Assembly (NCBI GenBank): GCA_037576195.1
Contig: CM075103.1
Span: 15,128,001 to 15,192,000, forward strand
Direction of reading: 5' to 3'
DNA from: Phytoseiulus persimilis
Lineage: Eukaryota > Arthropoda > Arachnida > Mesostigmata > Phytoseiidae
Length of the DNA: 64,000 bases
The notes under the pieces were generated by a model. It was given only the letters and a program-made list of their open reading frames with translations, ran no database searches and was not told the DNA's origin. The first letter of the stretch is position 1, and every line of letters starts with the position of its first letter. The position numbers and the translations under genes are program-made. Below, one piece after another: positions 12,500 to 22,869 of this stretch.

Positions 12500-13045
12500 A
12501 ACGGGAGAGAGATTCATCCAGAGAAATATCCCTCTCCGTCGACCAGTTTCTCGACGACTCCTTCGTCTCCGACGAACATTAAGGCGTCTTCTTCGTTGCC
12601 TGCGTCGTTCGGATCGGTGGTGGAGTATACCTCCTCGAGCTTCGTCGAGGTCGAACCGCCCGCAGGTTCTCTTCCGTGATGTCCGTGTTCGCCACGTTCA
12701 GTTTCCTGATTTCAGAGCACTTGAGGATGGGCTTCGTTGTCCACTGGAAGGGCCTGGAACATCCCCTCAGGACAAGGGTGCGGACGTTAGTTTGGTACAT
12801 CTCGACGAATATGGACATGTTCAAACTCAAGCTTGAGCTGTGGGGCTCTGTCGTGTACTTCAGTGCGAGGCGTCCGAGACGTCTGTTCGCGAGTCCCACG
12901 GCGATTCGCGTCTCATCGTCGCTGTGTTCGAGGACTCTTTGGATTTCCTCGTCTTCGAGATCCATGAGCTGCCCGGGGCTCAAGAATATGGGAAGGCGAG
13001 TATGTAAAGCACGTGAGGTTCGTCGACATCGACTCCGTTTGCCAT
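12500..13045 (-). pseudogene. Broken F-box/LRR gene copy (paralogue of 26644-27174)
   Basis: On the minus strand the start region (13045 onward) matches the copy at 27.2 kb, but a stop/frameshift falls between the N-terminal part and the F-box-like part (PGQLMDLEDEEIQRVLEHS). The middle, about 12983-12660, stays open and keeps the LRR-like segment LNVANTDITEENLRAV. A second frameshift near 12655 changes the C-terminus: the DNA still matches the intact copy past this point, but in another frame. Two independent lesions make this a pseudogene. Flanking sequence on both sides is also shared with the 26.6-27.6 kb locus. Confidence 0.7.
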
Positions 13046-14139
13046 TTCCGTTACAGCAGAGAAGTTTTCACCGAGAACTTCTTGGAGCCACTTGTTGAAA
13101 TGTGCTGAAAGTTTCACTTGTCGAAGCTGACTTTGAGTCTTAACAGCCTTCGTCTGGGGCTTTGAGCACAGAAAGAGAGTCCGGATCTGCCCTGGTCCGC
13201 AGATGCCAGTCTTTCAGATGCCAGAATAAAAAAAATTCCAGACTCTGGATTAGTCCCCGCTAATTTAGCGGGTTCTCGGAGGCCGCGTATGAAGTTTGGC
13301 AGAATCGGGGAGTTTAATGAAAGAAGCCCCAGCGCCACTGCCCTAGCACATTGAACCTCTGTTACCCTCCCCGGGCCAACAGAATCAGCTTGAGAACCTC
13401 TCTGAACATATGATCATTGTCGATCGACGGGAAACTCAGCGACGTCCTCATTGCGGGCTCCAGACCTGTCTTAATCCTCTCTCCTTCATTGGCAATGATG
13501 ATTCGCTGGCGACGAGCAGAAAAAATGTAGTTCCTTCCCTGACACCGTGCATGGAGAGGGGAACCGCCAAGCTCGCGGCTCAGGAGCCAAGCTGAAGCTG
13601 AGCGAGTTTTCGGCGAAGTGGGCTGCGACCGCTCGGAATGCATTAAGGATCGCTATTCTATTTACCCTCGGCTTGAGTTCACGCTGATCGAAGTTGGAGA
13701 CATGCATCAAGTGTGTCAATCTATTCATCATGATTAATTCGTTGCCATCGTCAACAAACCATCAATAAATCGAGTGTGTGTACGGTGAGGAGAGGGGTCT
13801 GCTGCACGACTTACGCTTGTTTCAGACGTCGGAGACGCTTCGCTCCCAAATCCGCTCAAGTAGCGGGGACCTATACAGAATCAGGAGAGCGTTTCATTCT
13901 GGCATCCGAGATTCTGCCATCTGAGTTGCTGGACCCGAGATTCTGACATCTGAGTTTCTGGCATCCGAGACATAACCGGTTTCACCGCAATCAATGATCA
14001 CTTCGTAACGTGTATCACTGTCTTATTTTGAGCTTCTCGAACCCATTTGTTCAGCAGTTCGTAAAAAAGTCGGATTATTCGAACGATTCCACCACGTGGA
14101 TCGCTGGTTTCCAATCAAAATTAAGAGTCTTGCAATCGT

Positions 14140-14335
14140 TTGAAGATGATTCGAAAGGACTCACACCACAATATCAGAGGTTTCACCGCAGTGATGGAGT
14201 GGTTCATGGGGTCGGGCTCCGCTCTGCTACAAATCCCAGCGGGGCTGCGAGAAATTCCACTACTCCGAGAACTGATCAGCGGAAGATGAAGCTACCTCTG
14301 ACGAGCGCACTTCGAGTGATTCCCGCACTACCGCA
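14140..14335 (+). repeat. Downstream part of segmental duplication, shared with 27370-27560
   Basis: The blocks caatatcagag, gcagtgatg, ggttcatggggt, cggctccg, ggcggggctgc and gcggaag/agaagctacc occur in the same order at about 27385-27550. Together with the F-box copies this indicates duplication of a segment larger than the gene. A further block at about 14455-14530 (gcgccggaatggtc, ggatgcagc, gcggcgccat) recurs in inverted orientation at about 23440-23500. Confidence 0.6.
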
Positions 14336-14659
14336 ACGGTGCAACGCAAGAACGGTCGAGTCACGGGCTCACTCAACGGAAGTTTCTCGAGTTTTCCGGG
14401 TGCTACTTGCTCGGAGGATCCTCCATCGAACGGAACATCTCCGAAAAGACGATTCAAAGGGTGTGCGTCTAATGCGCCGGAATGGTCCAGGTTGGATGCA
14501 GCATGCAGCGCGGCGCCATCAATGAAGGGCGTCCAGGGCGCTTGGAGTAATTGTGGTATCCACGAGGCGAAAGCTCAATTGGACGTCGACCTGCGTCGTC
14601 TTCATTTGTGTCTTATAATCCCTACCACGGCATCTCCGTGCGTGCGAGACTCTCCCTCA

Positions 14660-15085
14660 TGAAGAGGCACCGGGATCTACTGTGCTTCACAAAACTCTCC
14701 ATGAGTCGCCCCCTTTCTCTACCCTCGGCCAATCGTTCTTTTAGAGGTTGTGGTCTGTTTGACTACCGCAGCTCTGTTTTGAGCGACTTGAGGCTATAAA
14801 AACGCGCTGACACAGGGAAAGATCTCGTACATGCAGCGGAGTCGGGGAACCCACGCGGCGGCGAACCGCGCGTGGATTCAAAGTTTCCACGGTGACGGAC
14901 TTCATTGTAGAGAAACGAAATCTGATCAAACTGCGTCATGCTTCCTGTGTGAGCTGTCCTTCGCCCTGGGCTTCAAGATGCTGATAAAGAATCTGATGCG
15001 AGCTTCGAAGACCCACACAGAGGGCACTTACTTTCTGAAATCCCACGAACTCATCCCTGTGACTCGATTCCATGGAAATATTATA
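14660..15085. other. Stretch without recognisable gene
   Basis: Short open frames only (for example 14831-15103 plus), with no motif. It ends at the inverted terminal repeat that starts at 15086. Confidence 0.4.
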
Positions 15086-15237
15086 CAGGGTGGCTTTATT
15101 TAGGCGGGAATTTTCGAGCCCGATCTTCTCTCGGCCAAAACTTTCTCAGTTCTTGGAATGCTTTGTTCTTCTTCTTCTTGGAATTATTGGAAAATCAACA
15201 GGTGACCGATAGAGGATATTGAGGCGGTCATTTGGAT

Positions 15238-15932
15238 GTGAGATTCAAATGGATATGTTGGAAAGTGAGGTTAGAAAATGTTTTCGAAGATGACCAATTT
15301 TTCTTTTCTCCCTAAAGAGGTCTCCCTAAAAGTCATCGTGAAGAAGTTAATACTCATCCGACCGGACTCGTGGGGGTCGCGTTGGAAGCGCGGAAGGAAG
15401 CCGGTCATTCGCCCGAGAACCGATCGAAGTTATCTCATTTCCTCGAAAACTGGCAAGCGATCATATCAAGAATTCCCATGGTGTCAAGGGTTATTTTGGC
15501 GACTGAAAGCGGATAACTGAATTAGGGTGATTTCCGGTGAAAATCAATAACCGTCGGATCGACCTCGCAGCTTAATATTCGGATGATTCACCCATTTCTG
15601 AGTGATTTCCATCCGGGGAGTTACCTTCGATTCCGCCTCGTTGAGGAGATACCAGAGGAAACGCGAGGGAAAGGGGAGAGAGCGAGATTAGAACGGGTAG
15701 GCCCTCGAAAAAGGGGTGAATACGATCGGTTGCCATTTTCCAAGGAAATGAGATAACTTCGATCTCATCTCCGGCGAATGACCGGCTTCCTTTCGTGCAT
15801 GCAACGCCACCCCTACGAGTCCGATCGGATGGATAATGATGTTTCCACGGCGACTTTCAGGAAGACCTCGGAGAAAAGATTGGTCATTTTTGAAACCATA
15901 TCCTGACCGAAGTTCTCATGACATCCGTTTGA
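15238..15932. repeat. Long inverted repeat with about 230-bp arms
   Basis: The left arm (about 15238-15480) and right arm (about 15715-15932) are reverse complements with mismatches. Shared pieces include aggaagccggtcattcgcc and atcgaagttatctcatttcc. The spacer is about 235 bp. The arms also encode similar short peptides (both contain RSYLIS and KPVIR), which may mean the arm was once coding or is simply a repeat. It could fold into a long hairpin. Confidence 0.75.
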
Positions 15933-15958
15933 ATCTATATATATAAAAATCCAGGGTC

Positions 15959-15998
15959 TGTTTGTTTGTTTGTTTGTTTGTTTGTCTGTTTGTTTGTT
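15959..15998 (+). repeat. (TTTG)n microsatellite
   Basis: Ten tandem TTTG-type units with one interruption. It lies inside the 3' block of dispersed element copy C; the equivalent AAAC-rich tract occurs in copies A, B and D, so it is part of the element. Confidence 0.9.
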
Positions 15999-16289
15999 TG
16001 TCCTCAATAGGCTCCTCCGGTATTGATCGGATCGACTTGGAACAAACTGCATAATGTAGGGCGACTCACCGGGAAGGACATAGGCCACCCACCCCTTCCC
16101 CCCTCCCCCTCCCCTCCTCCCCCCCTCGCGATTTACCCCAACTTTGACCCCCTCCATACTGTCACCCGCATCCAAATTCTGACGATAAGGTGCACCGCCC
16201 CGTTATGACGCCAGCCAGACTCATCCCATCGTCATCGGATATCCTTCCCCACCTCCTCTCCTATACATCTATCACAAAAATCTATCATA

Positions 16290-18475
16290 AAAATTCCTGG
16301 AGGAGTGATTTCGAGACCAATAACGCCATTACTTCCCAACTCTGGAGGGGTGATTCCGAGACCAATCTGGCCATTAGTTTCCAACTCTGGAGGGGTAAAT
16401 ACGACACCAATCTGGCCTTTAGTTTCTAACTCTGGAGGGCTGATTGCGAGACCAATCTGGACATTACTTTCCAACTTTGGAGGGGTGATTCCGAGACCAA
16501 TCCGACCATTAGTTTCCAACTCTGGAGGGGTGATTCCGGTACCAATTTGACCATTAGTTTCCAACTCTGGAGGGGTGATTCCGGTATCAATCTGGCCATT
16601 ACTTTCCAACTCTGGAGGGTTGATTCCGAGACCAATCTGGCCATTACTTTCCAACTCTGGAGGGGTGATTCTGAGACCAATCTGGCCATCACTTTCCAAC
16701 TCTGGAGGGGTGATTCTGAGACCAATCTGGCCATCACTTTCCAACTCTGGAGGGGTGATTCTGAGACCAATCTGGCCATCACTTTCCAACTCTGGAGGGG
16801 TGATTCCGAGACCAATCTGGCCATTAGTTTCCAACTCTGGAGGGGTAAATACGAGACCAATCTGGCCTTTAGTTTCTAACTCTGGAGGGCTGATTGCGAG
16901 ACCAATCTGGACATTACTTTCCAACTTTGGAGGGGTGATTCTGAGACCAATTTGGCCATTACTTTCCAGCTCTGGAGGGGTGATTCCGAGGCCAATCTGG
17001 CCATTACTTTCCAACCCTGGAGGGGTGATTCCGAGACCAATCCGGCCATTACTTTCCAACTCTGGAGGGGTGATTCCGAGACCAATCCGGCCATTACTTT
17101 CCAACTCTGGAGGGGTGATTCCGGTGCCAATCTGGCCATTACTTTCCAACTCTGGAGGGGTGATTCCGAGACCAATCTGGCCATTACTTTCCAACTCTGG
17201 AGGGGTGATTCCGAGACCAATCTGGCCATTAGTTTCCAACTCTGGAGGAATGATACCGGGAGCAATCTGAGCATCACTTCCCAAACCTGGAGGGGTGATT
17301 CCGGGAGCAATCTGAGCATTACTTTCCAACTCTGGGGGGGGGGGGGGATCGCGAGACCAATCTGGCCATTACTTTCCAACTCTGGAGGGGTGATTCCAAG
17401 ACCAATCTGGCCATTACTTTCCAACTTTAGAGGGGTGATTCCGAGACCAATCTGGCCATTACTTTCCAACTCTGGAGGGATGATTACGAGACGAACCTGG
17501 CCATTACTTTTCAACTCTGGAGGGGTGATTCCAAGACCAATAAGCCCATCACTTCCCAACTCTGGAGGGGTGATTCCGAGACCAATCTGGCCATTACTTT
17601 CCAACCCTGGAGGGGTGATTCCGAGACCAATCCGGCCATTACTTTCCAACTCTGGAGGGGTGATTCCGAGACCAATCTGGCCATTACTTTCCAACCCTGG
17701 AGGGGTGATTCCGAGACCAATAAGCCCATTACTTTCCAACTCTGGAGGGGTGATTCCAAGACCAATCTGGCCATTACTTTCCAACCCTGGAGGGGTGATT
17801 CCGAGACCAATCCGGCCATTACTTTCCAACTCTGGAGGGGTGATTCCGAGACCAATCCGGCCATTGCTTTCCAACTCTGGAGGGGTGATTCCGGGACCTA
17901 TCCGGCCATTACTTTCCAACTTTGGAGGGGTGATTCTGAGACCAATCTGGCCATTACTTCCCAACTCTGGAGGGGTGATTCCAAGACCAATCCGGCCATT
18001 ACTTTCCAACTCTGGAGGGGTGATTCCGAGACCAATCTTGCCATTACTTTCCAACTCTGGAGAGGTGATTCCGAGACCAATCTGGCCATTAGCTTCCAAC
18101 TCTGGAGGGGTGATTACGAGACCGATCTGGCCATTACTCTCCTACTCTGGGGGGGGGAAGGGCTTGATTCCAGGACCAATCTGACAATACTTTTCTGAGT
18201 CCGGAGGGGTGCTTCCTAGACGAATCTGACCATACTTTCCAAAACCTGGAGGGGTGATTCCGTCTCCAATCTGACCATTACTTTCCGAGTTTGGAGGAGT
18301 GATACCGGGACCAATCTGAACATACTTTTCCAAGTCTGGAGGGGTGATCCCGAGACCAATCTGACTATCACTTTCCAAGTCTGGAGGGGTGATCTCGAGA
18401 AATGTCTAACCACACTTTTCAAAACCTGGAGGGGTGATTCCGGGACCAATCTGACCATACTTCTCGAAACCATGA
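16290..18475 (-). repeat. 45-bp minisatellite array 2, about 48 copies
   Basis: This is the same monomer as array 1 but in opposite orientation (ggaggggtgattccgagacc, aatctggccattactttcca, actct on the plus strand). It spans about 2.2 kb. All frames stay open for long distances, producing six-frame ORFs up to 410 codons with 15-residue periodic peptides. A G run at 17334-17344 shifts the phase. I call no gene here. Some monomers near 17230-17330 and 18180-18475 form divergent subfamilies. Confidence 0.95.
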
Positions 18476-18799
18476 TGCTGGCCAAGTGAAGGAAGAGGAA
18501 AGTGCCTCGATTCCAGGTCAGGATCCTGTCGAGAATCGGTAGCCACTCCCGAAGGTCTCATGACACTACATGTAAGGCAATGTGTGTCTGTCAGCAGTAG
18601 ACTCCCGAAGCAAGGGACGGGTCGGCCAGCGTAGTCGGCCGAAGGCCGGCTAGTCCCGAATAAGAATGACCGCCCCGGTAGCCCCTATTGATCACTTCTT
18701 GATTTTCGAAAGAATTCCAAGAACTGGGAAAGTCATGGCCGAAACAAGATCTGGCTCGAGAATTCCCGAATAAAAAGAAGCCACCCTGTAGAGTACAGG

Positions 18800-19923
18800 G
18801 AAGTGTTCTCTCAGGCTCCCACCGCGCCGAAAGAACTCGCGGGCACAGAGAGCGACGTCGTGTTAACGATGGCCCGTTGCCGGCTAGTTTTTTCGTTCTC
18901 GGGGGCGTTCTCTGGAATCCCTCTCCCATCCAACCGCCTGTCTGGCGATCGCTCACAAGGCCATTTTGGCGACTTGATCGTGGTGGGAGCCTGAAGGAAA
19001 CTTACCCCGTCAGAATAGGGTCCGCGCTTGGGTTCGACGGTTCGGGCTTCAATAGGCAAGGGGCTCCTGAGAAGGTGAATGCGTTTGATGCGCCGTGAAT
19101 GTATCTTTGTATGTCCTCAAACATAAATGATGATCATCTGAAATGGAGATTTTCAGGGAAATGAAGAAAACTTGCGCGAGCTGAGCCAAATGTAAGCAAC
19201 TAGAATATTATATGAGCAACTGGATAACGTATTCTTGGAGGGCTATTTGCTTGGCTCCTGGAGTTGCGAATCTTCTATTGACTCCTCATTGAAGTTGAAC
19301 TCATTCGTGATGGACATCTCGATAGATAGGACAGCGAGGTTCGACAACTTCGTTGGCCCGATCTCTGATCCGAGGCAGAAACAAAATGAACTGAACGTTG
19401 CTCGATCAGGAAGGAGGACAAAAATTATGTGGTGGTTCGTCAATAGGGTGTAAAATCAGATGCAACGATCGGACTCCGCCCCCACTCTGAGGATTCCGGG
19501 GAAAAATCTACCTGGAAGAGCTAAGAAACCCTAATGTGATAGGCATGGAGAGACATCCTGATGTCCCTAGCGGCCTGATGGCCGGGGGCACCGTAAATTC
19601 ACCTGACACTCGTTTAAGCAAGAGGATTGGGTTCTAGTTCAGATCAGTTCTCAACAACGCTCAGATCTGAGCGAGTTCTGCTGCTGTTCCAAGCGCTAGA
19701 ACTACGTAAGCTCTAGCCTCGAAATGAGCCCCATGATATTCTCAGAAACGTTGAGCTTATAAGACTTAGTTTACAATCGGAAAGCTGGGAAGAGAACCCC
19801 GAATCAACGATGAGAAAAATCCAATGAGTAGCTTGCAGCGTTGCTCTCGAATGCCTCAGGGAAAGCCCATCTCAAATCCTACCGCTCACTCCCTCCCTGG
19901 GTTGCTTTTCCCTTAAGAAGCAT
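18800..19923. other. Stretch without recognisable gene
   Basis: Small open frames only, none with a motif or splice context. Near 19235-19453 both strands are open for about 70 codons, but neither translation is recognisable. Confidence 0.4.
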
Positions 19924-20499
19924 ATCAGGACTAGGGGTCGCAGACTCGGACTCGCGAGTCCCAGGAGTCCAGGTGAGGGCGCAAAATCTCGGTTACGGGT
20001 TCCAATCCCAAAATCTCCGATTCTGAGCTAATACGATCGGAATCGGAGGCTGACTTTCGTTTGATAATGACTGACTTGAGGAGTGATCCCGAGACTAATC
20101 TGACCAGACATCATTTTCCCGGTACGGTACAGCTCGTCGCTGACGACTCGCCGCCAGACTCGTCGCTCGGATGAATCTTCGCCAACGAACTCGACGCCAG
20201 GAAGTGAGTCTCCTCGGAATCCACGGGGAATCGAGTACTGCAACGCGCAGATCGGAAAGTAGTCAACCCGCCTGGCGCTTCATTCCCAAATCTAACAGAC
20301 GAACGACATCAACATCATCCGGAAGCCGACTTTCGGTGTACTCTTTTGAAACCAGAAACCTGTGTCGAAGTGGCCGAGTTGCCGATATTAGGCGACACTC
20401 AACGATAACGGCAGTTTCTAATCTTCTCCGGCGGAGCTAAGCTGGCGCTCCGAAAAAGGCGCGCACGGAATCGCGCTCAGATCACTGCGTCACCTCCGC

Positions 20500-21725
20500 C
20501 GATGATTTAATGGACTGTAATGAGCTGTCCGGCGACGAGTCAACTCAGCTACGAGTTGTCCTGCGATGAGTCGCGCTGGCGCCGGAACGTCAGCGAAGAG
20601 CTGTCCGGCGACGAGATGACGGTGACGAGTTGTCCTGCTCCGCATTTCATTGCTGCTCTGCTTTTCATTTTTCGTACCCCGGACCCGAGGATCCTCAATA
20701 CTCTCCATTCTTCTTCGCCGCTCATCATTCTCTCGATGAGTTCGGGTGTTTCACTTGCATCAATAAGGTCTCTCTCTCTCGCAAATGGCATCGCAGTGCA
20801 GCAGGGTGTGATCAACGGTATCTTTTTCTCCGGATTGACAGTGGACACAGATTGGTGTTGGAGCTTCCCCAATTCTTGAGAGGTATGCTTGAAAATCTCC
20901 ATGTCCAGTAAGTGCCTGGGTGGTTTAGTAATCCAGGTCGCCGTGTTTTCGTTGGTATCACTCTTTCACATTCGGGATACATTTGTGCGTCCATCGACCA
21001 TTCTTCGCGCCGTCCCATTTCCTCTGCCGTTTGTTTACGGTTTCGTCTTCAACCTCTTCCCTTGTTTTGGAAGTTTCGCTGATGGGGTCGACATTCCCCT
21101 CCTTCTTCCTTGCTGCCCAAATTTCAGCTCGTTCTTCAGCAATTAAGGTCCATGGTGGTGTTTTGGCTAGAACCAGGAGTGCTTCAGTTGATGTTGTCCT
21201 GTAAGCCCGGGTTATTCTTATGGCCATGATTCTTTGTGTTGTTTCCAGCAGCCGTCTGTTCTTCTCAGGGGAGAGAGTTCTTGGGGTTCATACTAGGGAA
21301 GCGTAGAGTGCGATGGATTGTGCGACAGTTGCTAGAGTTCTTCGCTGTGCTCCAGTTGCTCCATGCGTTCTGGGGAGAATTTTTTCAATGTCCCTGGATG
21401 TCCTAGTAGCTTTTTGAGTGACCACCCGGAGGTGCGTGTTTCAACTTAGAAAAGATTCGAGGTGGACGCCGAGGTATCTCACTGAGTTTCCTATTTCTAT
21501 TCCGTGTCCCTGTAGGTGGAGTGTTGGTTTTCTTTCTCCTCTTTTCTTCACGAGCATTACCGCTTCCGTCTTTTTGGGGGCTAGGGTGAGTTTATTGATC
21601 TGACACCATCTCGACACTATATCTAGTGAGTCCTGCGCAATTTTTTCTAATTCTCCAAGAGAGCTGGTAGTGACCATCAGGGCCAGGTCATCGGCGTAAG
21701 GAAGGGCGGTAGCTCCGTCTGGAAC
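20500..21725 (-). pseudogene. R1-like non-LTR retrotransposon, reverse transcriptase C-terminal part
   Basis: On the minus strand from 21725 the frame begins at the catalytic YADD motif (PYADDLALMVTTSS) and continues through WCQINKLTLAPKKTEAVML and VRYLGVHL (21677-21441). Later frames give the thumb segment LPRTHGATGAQRR and SIALYASLVWTPR, then the 3' zinc-type tail ALTGHGDFQAYL, CVHCQSGEKDTVDHTLLHC near 20850-20740. This order is typical of R1/TRAS-clade C-termini. Stops and frameshifts break it, and everything upstream of YADD is missing: at 21725 the sequence switches directly to the 45-bp array. It lies inside the composite hAT-like unit. Confidence 0.8.
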
Positions 21726-21739
21726 ATCACCCTGAGGAC

Positions 21740-22660
21740 GAAATCACCCCTCCAGAGTTGGAGAGTAAGGCACAGATTGGTCTCGTTATTTCATCCATTG
21801 TGATGTTGGGGATGTCTTCAGGTTTGGTTGGTATCACTTTCCCGAGTCTGGAGGGGTGATTCCGGGACCGATCTGACAATACTGTCTGAGACTGGAGGGT
21901 TGATTCCGGGACCAATCCGACCAAACTTCTCCGAGTCTGACGGGTTGACTCAGAGACCAATCTGACCATACTTTTCCGAAACTGGAGGGATGATCCCGGG
22001 GCCAATCTGAGAATACTTCTCCGAGTCTGAAGGGGTACTTCCGAGACCAATTCGACCATACTTCTCCGAACCTGGAGGGGTGATTCCGGGACTAATCTGA
22101 CCATACTTTTCAAAACCCGGAGGGTTGATTCCGGGACCAATCCGCCCAAACTTCTCCGAGTCTGACGGGTTGACTCAGAGACCAATCTGACCATACTTTT
22201 CTGAAACTGGAGGGATGATCCCGGGGCCAATCTGAGAATACTTCTCCGAGTCTGAAGGGGTACTTCCGAGACCAATTCGACCATACTTCTCCAAACCTGG
22301 AGGGGTGATTCCGAGACTAATCTGACCAAACTTCCCCGAATCTGGAGCGGTTATTCCGGGACTAATCTGACCATACTTTTCAAAACCCGGAGGGGTGATT
22401 CCGGGACCAATCTGAGCCTACTCTCCCGAGTCTGGGAGGGGTGATTCCGGGACCAATCTAACCATACTTTTCCGAAACTGGAGGTATGATGATGAAACCG
22501 ATTCGACCATACTTCTCCAAACCTGAAGGGGTGATTCCGAGACCGATATGACCATAGATTGGTTCCGGAATCATCCCTCCAGTTTCGGAACCATCCCTCC
22601 AGTTTCGGAATCACCCCTCCAGTTTTTGAGAAGTATGGTAAGATTAGTCCCGGAATCAGC
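21740..22660 (-). repeat. 45-bp minisatellite array 3, about 20 divergent copies
   Basis: Units of the same 45-bp family on the minus strand with higher divergence than array 2. Two near-identical blocks (21895-22080 and 22125-22310) show a higher-order duplication of about 230 bp (five monomers). Orientation flips at the right end (22560-22655), where plus-oriented units appear. Confidence 0.9.
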
Positions 22661-22869
22661 CCTACGATAGATGCACACCGACTGTCGGCGTCCGCTCGTC
22701 TCCGAATGGGTCTCAGTGATTCTCAAAATAAAGTCAGCCTCCGCTTCCGATCGTATTAGCCCAGAATCAGAGACTTTGGGATTCGAAACCTGAACCGAAA
22801 TTGTGCGCCCTCACCCGGACTCGTGGACTCGGACTCTTGGATATTTGCGACCCCTAATCAGGACCCATG

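Larger units (their letters stand above)
15936..18665 (-). mobile_element. Dispersed non-autonomous element, copy C, with large 45-bp array
   Basis: On the minus strand the 5' start lies near 18665 (ggccttcggccgactacgc), then ttgcttcgggagtctactg, then the 45-bp array, then the block cctatgtccttcccggtgag, ccggaggagcctattgagg, an (AAAC)n tract and ggatttttatatatata near 15936. This is the same order as copies A and D, but the array is expanded to about 48 units, making the element 2.7 kb instead of 0.5-0.7 kb. No protein-coding capacity is recognised. Confidence 0.7.
15086..18788. mobile_element. Composite unit bounded by about 80-bp inverted repeats and TA
   Basis: The left end (15086 onward) reads cagggtggctttatttagg. 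The right end, read inward from 18788 on the minus strand, reads cagggtggcttctttttatt. The similarity continues for about 80 bp with shared gggaatt, tcgagcc, cagttcttggaat. Both outer edges abut a TA dinucleotide (15084-15085 and 18789-18790), as expected for Tc1/mariner-type insertion. Inside are a fold-back palindrome (15238-15932) and dispersed element copy C with its 45-bp array. No transposase frame is visible. The TA alone is weak evidence; the long inverted ends are the main support. Confidence 0.6.
19932..22856. mobile_element. Composite hAT-like transposon with 8-bp target duplication
   Basis: The sequence atcaggac is present immediately outside both ends (19924-19931 and 22857-22864), a perfect 8-bp direct duplication as made by hAT transposases. 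The ends are perfect 10-bp inverted repeats, taggggtcgc and gcgaccccta. Similarity between the two ends continues inward for about 140 bp (shared gtgagggcgca, aatccca, gctaatacgatcgga, gaggctgactt). The interior carries an R1-like retrotransposon fragment and array 3 of the 45-bp minisatellite. No hAT transposase frame was recognised, so it would be non-autonomous. A 45-bp stretch of the same end recurs at 28093-28137. Confidence 0.75.

Noticed and set aside
16232-18184. Long ORFs of 231 to 410 codons over the 45-bp array on both strands
   Set aside because: The unit length is a multiple of three and has no stop in most frames, so long ORFs appear in all frames at once. There is no start context, domain or splice structure.
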